NCBI GenBank assembly: GCA_016784195.1
Contig: JADHVE010000014.1
Location: 1 to 24,454 of the forward strand
From: Candidatus Woesearchaeota archaeon
GTDB lineage: Archaea > Nanobdellota > Nanobdellia > Woesearchaeales > GW2011-AR4
DNA: 24,454 nucleotides
Direction of reading: 5' to 3'
The notes beneath the pieces were generated by a model. The model was not told the DNA's origin and did no database searches. It saw only the letters and a list, made by a program, of their open reading frames with translations. Position numbers and translations under genes: made by a program. Positions 15,129-22,976 of this stretch are shown in pieces; positions within the stretch are counted from its first letter, which is position 1, and every line of letters starts with the position of its first letter.

Positions 15129-16181
15129 TTACATAGCAGGTTTTCTTCTAACCAAGGCCATAACAAGCAATACTGCGATTACTATTATGATCAACTCTGC
15201 GCCAAATAATGCCAAGATGAACCATTTGCTTTCAAAGAATGATTCTTCTTCTGTTACAGTTATTGGCCGTGTTATTGTTGGCTGTGTTATGATTGGAGTA
15301 GTTGGTGTAGGCTTAATTACTACAACAGGCTCTTCTTCCTTTTCTTGGTCTATTATTACAGGTTCTTTCTCTTCTTCAGCCTTTACAACAGTCAAATCGA
15401 TAATATCCTCTAATACCTTGTCACCATTGTCATAAGTAACCTTTATGTTTAGTGGATAAATGCCTGATTCCACAGTTTTTGGAATAAGTATGTTGAACTG
15501 TTTCAGGTATCTACTATCATCTTCGTAAACATCTTCAGTAATCTCGCTTATTGTGACAACATTAGAATATTCAAGATCAGTATTTGAAATTATCAATTCG
15601 ACATCTTCTTGATTTTCAGTGCCTGTATTGAGAATGCCTAATGTCAGGCTTGTAGTTCCTCCAGCTTTTACTTCAACAGGAGATAATGTTTGCCTGTAGA
15701 ACCTCAATTCGTTCTCTTCTTTTTGGACTTCTAAAGCAACCCTATATTCAACAAGATGGTTAGTTCCGTTTTCATCTTCACCTTCTGCTTCGATTGTTAC
15801 ATCGTAAGTGTCTTCATCAACTTCAACAGGAACTTTAAAGCTAACAGTTATAGTCTTGTCATCATTTTCATTTATATTAAATTCTTTTGACTCTTCGTCA
15901 AGATCTTCACCATCATCAATTCCTTCAATAGTAACAGTTACTACTATGTCTTCAATCTTAAGGTTTTCAGCATCTGTAAAGTTATTCTTGAATTTTATCT
16001 TAAAATCTACTTCATCTCCAGGCTCAGCTTCTCTGGATATTGTTTCTCCAGGGTCAACACTTCTTGACCATCTGTCTCCTACTTTAACATCTAACTTGTC
16101 TACTAACAGTTTATTAGTTGTAGCATGTACCATAGGTACTACTATCATCAAAAAGATTATTCCGAATATTAGTTTTTTCAT
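15129..16181 (-). CDS. Secreted surface protein with Ig-like repeats and C-terminal membrane anchor
   Basis: A signal peptide (MKKLIFGIIFLMIVVPMVHA) is followed by two or more beta-rich, acidic Ig-/CARDB-like domains: VKVGDRWSRSVDPGETISRE, VDFKIKFKNNFTDAENLKI, ITVSFKVPVEVDEDTYDVTI, and the second unit SPVEVKAGGTTSLTLGILNT with VESGIYPLNIKVTYDNGDK. A Pro/Thr/Glu-rich stalk (KPTPTTPIITQPTITRPITV) leads to one transmembrane helix near the C-terminus (WFILALFGAELIIIVIAVLL) and a short basic tail. It likely stands on the outer membrane face. An in-frame ATG at 16223 exists, but it lies inside the TATA box (TATTTAAA, 16223-16230); GGGTGG at 16194-16199 supports the start at 16181. Partner unknown. 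Confidence 0.82.
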   Translation of the reverse strand: MKKLIFGIIFLMIVVPMVHATTNKLLVDKLDVKVGDRWSRSVDPGETISREAEPGDEVDFKIKFKNNFTDAENLKIEDIVVTVTIEGIDDGEDLDEESKEFNINENDDKTITVSFKVPVEVDEDTYDVTIEAEGEDENGTNHLVEYRVALEVQKEENELRFYRQTLSPVEVKAGGTTSLTLGILNTGTENQEDVELIISNTDLEYSNVVTISEITEDVYEDDSRYLKQFNILIPKTVESGIYPLNIKVTYDNGDKVLEDIIDLTVVKAEEEKEPVIIDQEKEEEPVVVIKPTPTTPIITQPTITRPITVTEEESFFESKWFILALFGAELIIIVIAVLLVMALVRRKPAM

Positions 16182-16193
16182 GTTTATTTTTAC

Positions 16194-16230
16194 CACCCTA
16201 AAACAGAGAAATACACTACTCATATTTAAA
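16194..16230 (-). promoter_or_regulatory. TATA box and SD that place the surface-protein start at 16181
   Basis: On the minus strand TTTAAATA (16223-16230) predicts transcription from about 16200, and GGGTGG (16194-16199) precedes the ATG at 16181. The upstream ATG at 16223 is therefore not transcribed. Confidence 0.55.
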
Positions 16231-16373
16231 GTTTTTGTTATTTGCCAATGGTAAAGTTTATTATGTACTGTAAAATTGCAAAAAAAAGGTTTTTAGTGTG
16301 TTTGTAATAGTATCTTAGGGAGCATATTTACTTGTTTATTCCAGCAATTATATCAAGTAAAGATTATAGAAAA

Positions 16374-16385
16374 CTATATAATATA
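16374..16385 (+). promoter_or_regulatory. TATA box of the DUF4443-like gene
   Basis: CTATATAATATA is centred about 27 bp before the ATG at 16407. It argues against the upstream TTG at 16332 as the start. Confidence 0.55.
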
Positions 16386-16406
16386 CTTGAGTTAAAAGGT
16401 ATCAGT

Positions 16407-16985
16407 ATGGTAGGCAATATAACTAATTTCACAGATATTGATGTTTTAAGGTGTTTTTTAAGTATAGGGGGGAATACGAGCAGATTGGAGCTGGTTAAGA
16501 GATTAGAATTAGGTGAAGGGACAGTAAGAACAATACTTGATATACTAAAAAATGAAGGTTTTATTGTTTCAACACAAAAAGGCCATTCCTTGAGTGAAAA
16601 AGGCATTAAAACTCTAGAGAATATAAAAGAAGGTATCAAAGTACTGCATAATATTAATTACGAGGAATATAAAGGATTAAAAGGTAAGGGCATTGTGGTA
16701 AAAAATGCGAAAATACAAAACACTACGCAGTTAAGGGATACAGCAATTAAAAACCGAGCAGAAGCTGCATTAGTTCTGGCGTTTGATAAAAAGCTTAAAA
16801 TGCCTGGTTTTCAATGCAAAGAGGATTTTTCAGAGCTGGAAAAATTTTATGATTTTAAAAGTAAAGATGTTCTGATTGCGACTTTTGCGTCTTCACAAAA
16901 GCTGGCAGAGCAAAGCGCCTTGTTAGTTGCAGCAGAATTAAATGATGATTTGAAAAAATTTATAAAAATAATAAATAAAAAATAA
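16407..16985 (+). CDS. DUF4443-like winged-helix transcription regulator
   Basis: About 192 aa. The N-terminal winged helix reads TDIDVLRCFLSIGGNTSRLE, then LVKRLELGEGTVRTILDILK, NEGFIVSTQKGHSLSEKG. The C-terminal half (KGKGIVVKNAKIQNTTQLRD, KNRAEAALVLAFDKKLKMPG, LIATFASSQKLAEQSALLVA) resembles the archaeal DUF4443 domain, possibly a ligand sensor. The family name is from memory and moderately sure; a DNA-binding role is clearer. The open frame extends to a TTG at 16332, but TATA spacing selects the ATG at 16407. It is divergent from the surface-protein gene, with the two starts about 225 bp apart, so it might regulate it (inference). Confidence 0.75.
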   Translation: MVGNITNFTDIDVLRCFLSIGGNTSRLELVKRLELGEGTVRTILDILKNEGFIVSTQKGHSLSEKGIKTLENIKEGIKVLHNINYEEYKGLKGKGIVVKNAKIQNTTQLRDTAIKNRAEAALVLAFDKKLKMPGFQCKEDFSELEKFYDFKSKDVLIATFASSQKLAEQSALLVAAELNDDLKKFIKIINKK

Positions 16986-17094
16986 AAATCCAATAAAAAA
17001 ATCATTAAAAATTACCCTTATAAAGAATGCCATTAATTTTAATTTAAAATAAAAAAATCAAACAGATACACAAACAGGAGCATGATCAATTGTG

Positions 17095-17119
17095 GAAGTG
17101 GTTGTGCTTTTTTATTTTT
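17095..17119 (+). terminator. T-rich terminator in the spacer before prs
   Basis: GTGGTTGTGC followed by a T-rich run; CACAA about 25 nt upstream can pair with TTGTG. Weak stem but clear T-tract. Confidence 0.3.
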
Positions 17120-17246
17120 ATTAAGTTTAAAAAACAAAAAAATAAATAAAGAATATAAACAACTGATAAACAAATAATTGTTATAGTATAAAAGCACTTA
17201 ATGGAAAAAGATTTATTGATAAAAAATAATTAAAAAAGAGGCTAAG

Positions 17247-18116
17247 ATGATAATAGTTAGTTGTTCACATGGAAAGCATTTAGCTAAAAACATAGCAAAT
17301 AAACTGAAAAAACCTTATTCTGAGCTGGAATTCAAAAGATTTCCTGATGGTGAAATTTACCTGAGATTCTTAAAAAATGTAAAAAATAAGACTGTCGTTT
17401 TAATCCAGTCTTTTTATGATAATATCAATGATAACTTGATTGAAGCAATGTTCGCTGCGCATACTGCAAAAGATTTAGGAGCAAAAAAAGTCTTTTTAGC
17501 AGCCCCTTATTTTCCTTATCTGAGACAGGACAAGCGTTTTAAGCCAGGGGAATGCATCAGTTTAAGGGAGACTGCAAGATTAATAGATAATTGTGTAGAT
17601 CAAATATCCATTATTGATCCTCACCTGCACAGAGAAAAAGATTTACATCATATATTCAAAACAAAATCTTTGAAATTGACGTCTAATCCTTATATTGCTT
17701 CTTATATTAAAAAAAACATAAAAAATCCGTTGATTATAGGCCCTGACTGGGAAAGCTATAAATGGGCAAAAAGTGTTGCTGAGTTAATTGGCTGTGAATC
17801 ATTGATTTTGCAGAAAAAAAGACTTACCGGCAGAAAAGTGAAAATAACTTTGAGTAAGAAAATCGACTTAAAAGGGAAAAATATTGTTATTGTTGATGAT
17901 ATAATAAGCACTGGAAATACGATTATAGAGACTGTGAATAACCTTAAGAGATTAGGCGCAAAGAAATTTACTTGTTTAGGTGTTCATGGTATTTTAGTTG
18001 AAGATGCTTTAAAGAAACTGAAGAAAGCAAATGTTGGAGTAATAACTACAAACACAATTCCGAATAAAGCTGCGAAAATTGATATTTCCGGGTTGATAGC
18101 AGAAAGCTTAAAATAA
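17247..18116 (+). CDS. prs: Ribose-phosphate pyrophosphokinase
   Basis: Makes PRPP from ribose 5-phosphate and ATP for nucleotide and histidine biosynthesis. Diagnostic blocks: RFPDGEIYLRF, the ATP-binding FPYLRQDKRFKPGECISLRE (about 92-111), IIDPHLHR, and the PRPP-binding loop VIVDDIISTGNTI (about 213-225). At 289 aa it matches the short archaeal class, with both N- and C-terminal phosphoribosyltransferase-type halves. GAGG at 17238-17241 lies 5 nt before the ATG, and a TATA-like TATAGTATAA lies near 17182-17191, so this is a leadered transcript. Confidence 0.96.
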   Translation: MIIVSCSHGKHLAKNIANKLKKPYSELEFKRFPDGEIYLRFLKNVKNKTVVLIQSFYDNINDNLIEAMFAAHTAKDLGAKKVFLAAPYFPYLRQDKRFKPGECISLRETARLIDNCVDQISIIDPHLHREKDLHHIFKTKSLKLTSNPYIASYIKKNIKNPLIIGPDWESYKWAKSVAELIGCESLILQKKRLTGRKVKITLSKKIDLKGKNIVIVDDIISTGNTIIETVNNLKRLGAKKFTCLGVHGILVEDALKKLKKANVGVITTNTIPNKAAKIDISGLIAESLK

Positions 18117-18271
18117 GCTTTATTGGTTCTCATATTAGGATTTAACGATTTCGTTTTTATCTTGTAGGGGTATTAGACTTTTTAAGTAAAGGGTTTATAT
18201 AGTTCTGAAGAAATAAGGAAAACAAAGTTTACAGAGAAGCCTTAAAGTTAATGGCCTTTTCTCAGCAAAGA

Positions 18272-18279
18272 TTTATAAA
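18272..18279 (+). promoter_or_regulatory. TATA box of the small basic protein gene
   Basis: TTTATAAA predicts transcription from about 18302, where an in-frame GTG lies; an ATG follows at 18311. Confidence 0.5.
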
Positions 18280-18301
18280 TAGATGTATAACCTCTTTTTG
18301 A

Positions 18302-18538
18302 GTGAAATTTATGGGAAAAAACAAAAACAAAAACAAAAAAAAGAAAGTAAGTGTAAAGAAAGAAAAATATGCAAAGTTCAGAAAAGGGCAACCGTCAACT
18401 ATGACTTTTACTACTCCAGAGATTACTCCTGAACAACAAAAGCAGATGCAGGAAGATGAGAACAGTATAGGATTGTTTTGGAGATATAACAAGAGGCGCC
18501 CTACTATTAAAGGGATAGGTGCAAAGAGCAAAAGATAG
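18302..18538 (+). CDS. Small highly basic protein of unknown function
   Basis: 78 aa from a GTG at 18302, or 75 aa from the ATG at 18311 (MGKNKNKNKKKKVSVKKEKY). The N-terminus is almost all Lys/Asn; the middle reads KFRKGQPSTMTFTTPEITPE, then EQQKQMQEDENSIGLFW, and the end RYNKRRPTIKGIGAKSKR is basic again. A clean TATA box 26 bp before the GTG supports a real transcript; if leaderless, the GTG would be the start. The composition suggests nucleic acid or ribosome binding, but I recognise no family. It follows prs with its own promoter and is convergent with the YgiQ-like gene. Confidence 0.68.
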   Translation: MKFMGKNKNKNKKKKVSVKKEKYAKFRKGQPSTMTFTTPEITPEQQKQMQEDENSIGLFWRYNKRRPTIKGIGAKSKR

Positions 18539-18748
18539 AAAGTTATTATTTTCTTATTTTGTAAAATTGCACTTTTTGGATTTAAAGCAAAGTTTGTATA
18601 CTATAACCCCCATCTCCCAGGTAGTTCTAAGATTGATTGAAAGGTTTATTGTTGAGAAATACCCAGCCGCCATATCCTTATTCAGAAATGATTATAAACA
18701 ATTCAGCAAGTTCAATCTTATTCTATCAATATATAATTACAATTAAGT

Positions 18749-20308
18749 TTAGTTTTTCTTATTTTGAAAAATTATTCTTTTCTGAATCTTTTTCTCATTA
18801 TAGGTATAAGGAACATAAATTTTCTTTTTTGTTCTGGGGTCCATCCCTGTATAGTACATGCTTGTTGAAACAGTCATAGGAGTAGGTATAAATAATTGTA
18901 CAGATTTTGCGTTCTTAAGGTGTTTTATTGCTTTGGCGAGTTCATTTGTTTCCTTGATACCTGAGCCGGGGTGCCCAACCATAAAATAAAAAGAAAGGTC
19001 ATGATCTGTCTTTTTGAATAAATCTATAAAATCATCCAGCTTGCCCTTATCCTTATTCATTAATCTCAAAACATCTTTATTTACATGCTCAGGAGCAATT
19101 TTTAATCTGCCAGATATATGGTTTGCAGCCACTTCCTTGATATATTCAGGGGTGGCTAGATCATATCTTATCCCACTTCTTATAAAAACATGTTTTACCC
19201 CTTTGATTTTTCGCGCTTTTCTTAAGAGCATTATCAATTTCTTATTGCTCCTGTCTAATTTTGAACAGTCAATACAACTTTTATCACATTCATTGCAGTC
19301 CATCCCATACATATTTGCTGAAGGGCCACCCAGGTCATCAATATTTCCCTTAAAATGAGGGAGTTTGGTTATTCTTTCAATCTCTTCTAAGATGGATTTT
19401 TCTGAACGTGAAATAATCTTGTTTCCTTGAGTAAGCTTTAAAGAGCAAAAATTACAGTCTCCAATGCAGCCGCGATGCGTCACAACACTGAACTCAAAAC
19501 CGCTCAATGTTTTGTTATTAATTTTCCGCGTGAAAGGAAAACTATAGTAGTAATCTAAATCTTTTGAGGTGTATTTTGGGCTTTTAAATTGCACCAAATA
19601 CCTATTGTCTATTTTCTGCGCTAGATTCTTGCTGTTACTAAAATGATTTTGCATATTTAAGAACTCCTCCTTTGAATGCAAAACATCCTGGTAGCTGGGA
19701 ATCTCAATAAAATTGGATGGAACACTTTGGCTAATTATGCATGTTCCATCAATTCCATCAAGAGGTTTATTATTTTTTACCCTTGCGGCAATTTCAATTA
19801 TCTGCTTTTCTGCACTTCCATAAGCAATTATGTCTGCTCTGGAATCAAAAATGATGGGCTTTCTTAATTTATTGTCCCAATAGTCATAGTGAACAAATCT
19901 TCTTAGGCTTGCTTCTATACCACCCAAAACAATAACAGAATCCTTGAAGTGCTTTTTGATCCAGTTGCTGTACACTATCCCTGCTCTATCTGGAACAGTT
20001 TCATTATAATTAAGGAATTTGTCATCTCTTCTCAATTTTTTTAAAGGAGTATAGTTCCTGACCATGGGGTCTATACTGCCTGAACCTACACCAAAGAAAA
20101 GATTAGGTCTGCCGAGCTTGGTTACATCCTCCTCACTTCCAGGCATCTCTATAATTCCCACTTTGTAACCTTTGATTTCCAAAAGCCTTTTCAATATGGC
20201 TGTGCCTGATAATGGACTATCAAAAAATAGTTCACCTATTACAAAAATGATATCATATACCACAAACAGGTATATCATCAGTAGTTTTTTAAATCTTTCC
20301 CTGCACAT
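18749..20308 (-). CDS. YgiQ-family radical SAM protein
   Basis: 519 aa. The N-terminal region (YDIIFVIGELFFDSPLSGTA, GYKVGIIEMP, LFFGVGSGSIDPMVRNYTPL, LGGIEASLRRFVHYDYWDNK) is diagnostic of YgiQ (UPF0313). The radical SAM cluster motif is CIGDCNFCS (about 279-287), followed by a second Cys set MDCNECDKSCIDCSKLD and FIRSGIRYDLA, RLKIAPEHV, FMVGHPGSG, QLFIPTPMTVSTSMYYTGMD. The C-terminal DUF3362 extension of longer bacterial YgiQ is absent. Reaction not established. The TTTAAATT box near 20333-20340 is about 29 bp upstream of the ATG at 20308, supporting this start although the first 12 residues look unconserved; MIYLF at residue 11 is the alternative. Confidence 0.93.
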   Translation of the reverse strand: MCRERFKKLLMIYLFVVYDIIFVIGELFFDSPLSGTAILKRLLEIKGYKVGIIEMPGSEEDVTKLGRPNLFFGVGSGSIDPMVRNYTPLKKLRRDDKFLNYNETVPDRAGIVYSNWIKKHFKDSVIVLGGIEASLRRFVHYDYWDNKLRKPIIFDSRADIIAYGSAEKQIIEIAARVKNNKPLDGIDGTCIISQSVPSNFIEIPSYQDVLHSKEEFLNMQNHFSNSKNLAQKIDNRYLVQFKSPKYTSKDLDYYYSFPFTRKINNKTLSGFEFSVVTHRGCIGDCNFCSLKLTQGNKIISRSEKSILEEIERITKLPHFKGNIDDLGGPSANMYGMDCNECDKSCIDCSKLDRSNKKLIMLLRKARKIKGVKHVFIRSGIRYDLATPEYIKEVAANHISGRLKIAPEHVNKDVLRLMNKDKGKLDDFIDLFKKTDHDLSFYFMVGHPGSGIKETNELAKAIKHLKNAKSVQLFIPTPMTVSTSMYYTGMDPRTKKKIYVPYTYNEKKIQKRIIFQNKKN

Positions 20309-20404
20309 AATATCTATATTTTCCAGAAAGGGAATTTAAACAAGTATTTCAATCAAAAAATAATGTATAAATAAATCAAGGGGCAACTATACAAAAAATA
20401 TGGT

Positions 20405-21181
20405 ATGCTTTTGGGAGAAAATATTCCACTACTGAAAATTTATATGAAAATGGACAAAATATATCTGGTTTATACTAAGTTATTGGAACATTATGGCCCT
20501 CAGGGATGGTGGCCGGTAACTCCAATAGGCGGATGCAAAGGAAAACTGCCAGATGCACCTATTTATGGAATCAGCTTGAAGAATGAAAAGCAGAAGCTGG
20601 AAATTATATTCGGTGCCTTGCTGACCCAGAACACCCAATGGAAGCCAAATGTTGAAAGGGCAATTATCGAGCTTAACAGGCTTGACTTCATGGATATTGA
20701 TAAAATCCTAAATGCAAAGCAGGAGGTTATTGCTGAGGCAATCAAGAGTTCAGGTTATTTCAACATGAAGGCAAAGAAGCTAAAGAATATGGCTGAATTC
20801 CTAAAGAAATATCCACTACCCGAGCTCAAAAATATGGACTTGCGGAAGGCAAGAGAACTGCTCATAAGCATAAATGGCGTAGGACCTGAAACAGCAGATT
20901 CAATATTGCTATACGCCCTTAACAAGCCGATTTTTGTGGTGGATGCTTATACAAAAAGAATTTATTCCAGGTTTTTTGATATTAAAGAAGAGTTAAAGTA
21001 TGATGAACTGCAGGAAATTTTTGAGAATAACCTGGAAAAAGATGCAAAACTGTTTAATGAATACCATGCTTTGCTGGTTGAATTGGGGAAAAATTACTGC
21101 AAAAATAAAAAACCTTTATGCAGTAAATGCCCTGTTAAAGCCGATTGTGAAAATTATAGATTAATGATAAAAAATAATTAA
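20405..21181 (+). CDS. HhH-GPD DNA glycosylase, endonuclease III/MagIII-like
   Basis: 258 aa, base excision repair family. The N-terminal HYGPQGWWPV and GALLTQNTQWKPNVERAI are typical of the MagIII-like branch. The helix-hairpin-helix is INGVGPETADSILLYAL (about 154-170), the catalytic Asp lies in FVVDAYTKRIYSRF (about 178), and the iron-sulfur ligands follow Cx6Cx2Cx5C (C232, C239, C242, C248). The Lys that makes Nth bifunctional (GVGRKTA) is Glu here (GVGPETA), so a monofunctional glycosylase, perhaps for alkylated bases, is inferred. A TATA-like TGTATAAATA (20364-20373) supports a start in this area; the ATG at 20450 (MDKIYLVYTKLLEHYG) is an alternative. Divergent from the YgiQ-like gene. 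Confidence 0.92.
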   Translation: MLLGENIPLLKIYMKMDKIYLVYTKLLEHYGPQGWWPVTPIGGCKGKLPDAPIYGISLKNEKQKLEIIFGALLTQNTQWKPNVERAIIELNRLDFMDIDKILNAKQEVIAEAIKSSGYFNMKAKKLKNMAEFLKKYPLPELKNMDLRKARELLISINGVGPETADSILLYALNKPIFVVDAYTKRIYSRFFDIKEELKYDELQEIFENNLEKDAKLFNEYHALLVELGKNYCKNKKPLCSKCPVKADCENYRLMIKNN

Positions 21182-21596
21182 AATATTTCATAAATTTTTA
21201 CAATAACAAAATGGAGAAATTCAGAAAAAACAACAGATATAGGCACTTGAATTTGAATAGTTGATAGATGAGGTATTTGTAGTAAAAATAAAAAAAGAGT
21301 ATATCTGAATATGCTCCTGGATTTAGATTTAATCTTCTTATTTCAGATAATTCTGGTAAAACTCCTGGATAGGGTTATTGGGAATGTAGAGATGAAAAAA
21401 GCGTTAAGAGATTTATTGTTTGAAACAAGAAATTAACAGAAACAAAAAAGAAATTAAAGAAGAAAAAATCATTTTATGCTGTCTATTGTTGGGTTGTAAG
21501 GGACTCCCAGATATTTATTTACCACCTATAAAAGACTACAAAATAGAAAGGTTTAAATATTAATTGAGTTATTAGATTGTACGGGAGTAAATCACA
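21182..21596. other. 415-bp stretch without a confident gene
   Basis: Holds a possible 41-codon ORF (21311-21436) and, at the right end, the promoter of the 83-aa ORF: TTTAAATA (21552-21559) and GGGAG (21583-21587). No RNA gene or repeat is recognised. Confidence 0.5.
21311..21436 (+). CDS. Possible 41-residue ORF, hydrophobic N-terminus
   Basis: Starts MLLDLDLIFLFQIILVKLLD and ends EMKKALRDLLFETRN. The second half looks like a charged helix. A TATA-like GTATATC lies only about 12-20 bp upstream, too close for a good promoter, and no SD is seen. Could be a gene remnant or chance. Confidence 0.2.
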   Translation: MLLDLDLIFLFQIILVKLLDRVIGNVEMKKALRDLLFETRN

Positions 21597-21848
21597 ATGG
21601 CAGAAAATACAATAAAAATACTTAGTTCAGTTCAACCAAGAGAACGCTTTGTGTTGAAAGAGGATAGAAGTCTGGAAAGAATTGCTGAAGATGCTCCAAA
21701 ACCAGAAGGACACATTGCTGTGGTTAATCCACATGTGGCTATTTTGTATGTTGAAGATGGCAATTTTGTTAGACCTGTTGAAGAACTCAAAAAAGGTCAA
21801 AAACCGTATGAGTTTCCAGACCAGTTTACAGTTTACATACAGACATAA
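21597..21848 (+). CDS. Hypothetical protein, 83 aa
   Basis: Starts MAENTIKILSSVQPRERFVL and contains AEDAPKPEGHIAVVNPHVAI, LYVEDGNFVRPVEELKKGQK and a final FTVYIQT. No signal peptide or membrane segment; predicted mostly beta-strand with charged loops. It has a complete expression signal: TATA box TTTAAATA (21552-21559) and GGGAG (21583-21587) 9 nt before the ATG, so it is likely real. I do not recognise a family. It opens the accessory-looking right end of the window, convergent with the methyltransferase gene. Confidence 0.68.
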   Translation: MAENTIKILSSVQPRERFVLKEDRSLERIAEDAPKPEGHIAVVNPHVAILYVEDGNFVRPVEELKKGQKPYEFPDQFTVYIQT

Positions 21849-21968
21849 GACTTTAACGTCTCTAACCCCTGATTCTTTTTTAGGCATTTTCAAAAATTGA
21901 ATATAACTAAGGTCAGATTAAACTCTTTTTCATACTTAAGTTGGGAAAAATTGTGTCCGCGGAGTTGA

Positions 21969-22008
21969 GAATAAGTCCGTGTTGCTGAGCGTAAGCGAAA
22001 CTTTATTC
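21969..22008. repeat. Imperfect hairpin in the spacer between the two convergent genes
   Basis: GAATAAGT (21969-21976) pairs with ACTTTATTC (22000-22008) with one bulge; inside, TTGCT pairs with AGCGAA with one bulge. The loop carries GCGTAAGC, a GNRA-type mini-hairpin. It may act as a bidirectional terminator or belong to the repeat family seen at 22794-23240. Confidence 0.4.
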
Positions 22009-22052
22009 AATAAAATTAAGAGACTGAGGCATAGTAATCTGTTTTTTATATT

Positions 22053-22682
22053 TCATTTTTTGTACACATTCATATAAAAAGAAGGTGAGGGTAGTTGCAA
22101 GGAAGGATAGTAATTATCAATTGAAATTCTAAGGTTTTTTTGAAAAGTTAAACCTGGAAAATTATCAATTTCTTCTAATGTACTAAAAAGTATGAAAGAT
22201 GTTCCCTTATCGGATTTTTGGGCAATTTTTTCTGCAATATCGTTTTCACTACTAAGATAATTGAAGAAAGTTTTAATGTCCTTAAATTTAACACCTGCTT
22301 TTTTGTACGGTTCATCCTCTAGGAAGTCTCCACAGGTTATTATAGCAGGAACCTCATTGATTAATGATGCTGACTTTAGATCTTTTATATTTTTACTAGC
22401 TAATGCTGCAATTGATGGGTCATATTCGATTCCGATAGAAGGAATATTATATTTTCCAGCTGATAAAGCTACAACTCTTCCGTCTCCTGCACCAGTATCA
22501 CAAAACCAACTACCTGTATCAATAATCCCTTCATCAACAAGTTGTTGTAATCCAATATCAATATGCTCTAATGGAGAAGCATAAAATATACCAACATCAG
22601 TATCAATTCCATAAAGATTTGTTGACCTTACTTTTTTGTCAAGGTTATCCAGTGCCTCCATTATTCCAGGTTGATTGCTCAT
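22053..22682 (-). CDS. Class I SAM-dependent methyltransferase
   Basis: 209 aa with motif I FCDTGAGDGRVVALS (60-74), the acidic residue of strand 2 in IGIEYDPSIAALA, and ITCGDFLEDEPYKKAGVKF around motif II. The DxGxGDGR motif and following layout resemble small archaeal protein-lysine methyltransferase-like/DOT1-like proteins, but the NPPY-type DNA methylase motif is absent, so DNA methylation is not supported. The C-terminal half (FILFSTLEEIDNFPGL, SPSFYMNVYKK) looks like a strand-rich Rossmann end. TATA box TTTATAAA at 22707-22714 is about 28 bp upstream, so it is leaderless. Flanked on both sides by structured non-coding DNA; substrate unknown. Confidence 0.82.
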   Translation of the reverse strand: MSNQPGIMEALDNLDKKVRSTNLYGIDTDVGIFYASPLEHIDIGLQQLVDEGIIDTGSWFCDTGAGDGRVVALSAGKYNIPSIGIEYDPSIAALASKNIKDLKSASLINEVPAIITCGDFLEDEPYKKAGVKFKDIKTFFNYLSSENDIAEKIAQKSDKGTSFILFSTLEEIDNFPGLTFQKNLRISIDNYYPSLQLPSPSFYMNVYKK

Positions 22683-22793
22683 AATAAATGATGAAATAAC
22701 TTTTTATTTATAAAATTTACTACTTATTTAGGATAACACATTGTTCATGCCCAAAACCTCTTATTGTTTTTAGGACTTAAATATAATTGAGTT

Positions 22794-22971
22794 TAACATC
22801 GGAATTTAACGAAGTGCCGAGCCCTCGAAAATTTTGTCGAGGAAAACTTAGGCAACCCAAAGTTTTCACTCCTGACAAAATTTTCAGAGATGGCGAGGCA
22901 TTTGGGGAAAATCGGGAAAACGCTTGGCGTTTTAGGCTATGCCGACCGATTTTCCCGTTAAATTCCTGTTA
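22794..22971. repeat. Nested inverted-repeat element folding as a three-way junction
   Basis: Outer stem: TAACA(tc)GGAATTTAACG (22794-22811) with CGTTAAATTCCTGTTA (22956-22971), 16 bp with one 2-nt bulge. Arm 1: AAGTGCC/GGCATTT (22812-22818/22897-22903), CC/GG flanked by GAG opposite CGA, GAAAATTTTGTC/GACAAAATTTTC (22827-22838/22874-22885, 12 bp perfect), GAG/CTC and AAAACTT/AAGTTTT (22843-22849/22860-22866). Arm 2: GGGAAAATCGG/CCGATTTTCCC (22905-22915/22946-22956) enclosing AAAACGC-TTG-GCGTTTT and GGC-TAT-GCC. GTT flanks both sides. It may be a miniature mobile element, a recombination site or a structured RNA. Confidence 0.8.
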
Positions 22972-22976
22972 GTTAC

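Noticed and set aside
17082..17177. 31-codon ORF starting MINCGSGCAFLFLLSLKNKK
   Set aside because: GGAG lies only 1 nt before the ATG, too close to act, and the sequence is an AT-rich run after a T-tract; no gene character.
18637..18879. Plus-strand ORFs between the small basic gene and the YgiQ-like gene
   Set aside because: They run antisense into the YgiQ-like gene or lack start signals and have random composition.
22787..22972. 61-codon plus-strand ORF across the three-way-junction element
   Set aside because: The DNA is explained by nested inverted repeats; the translated sequence has no protein character and no RBS.
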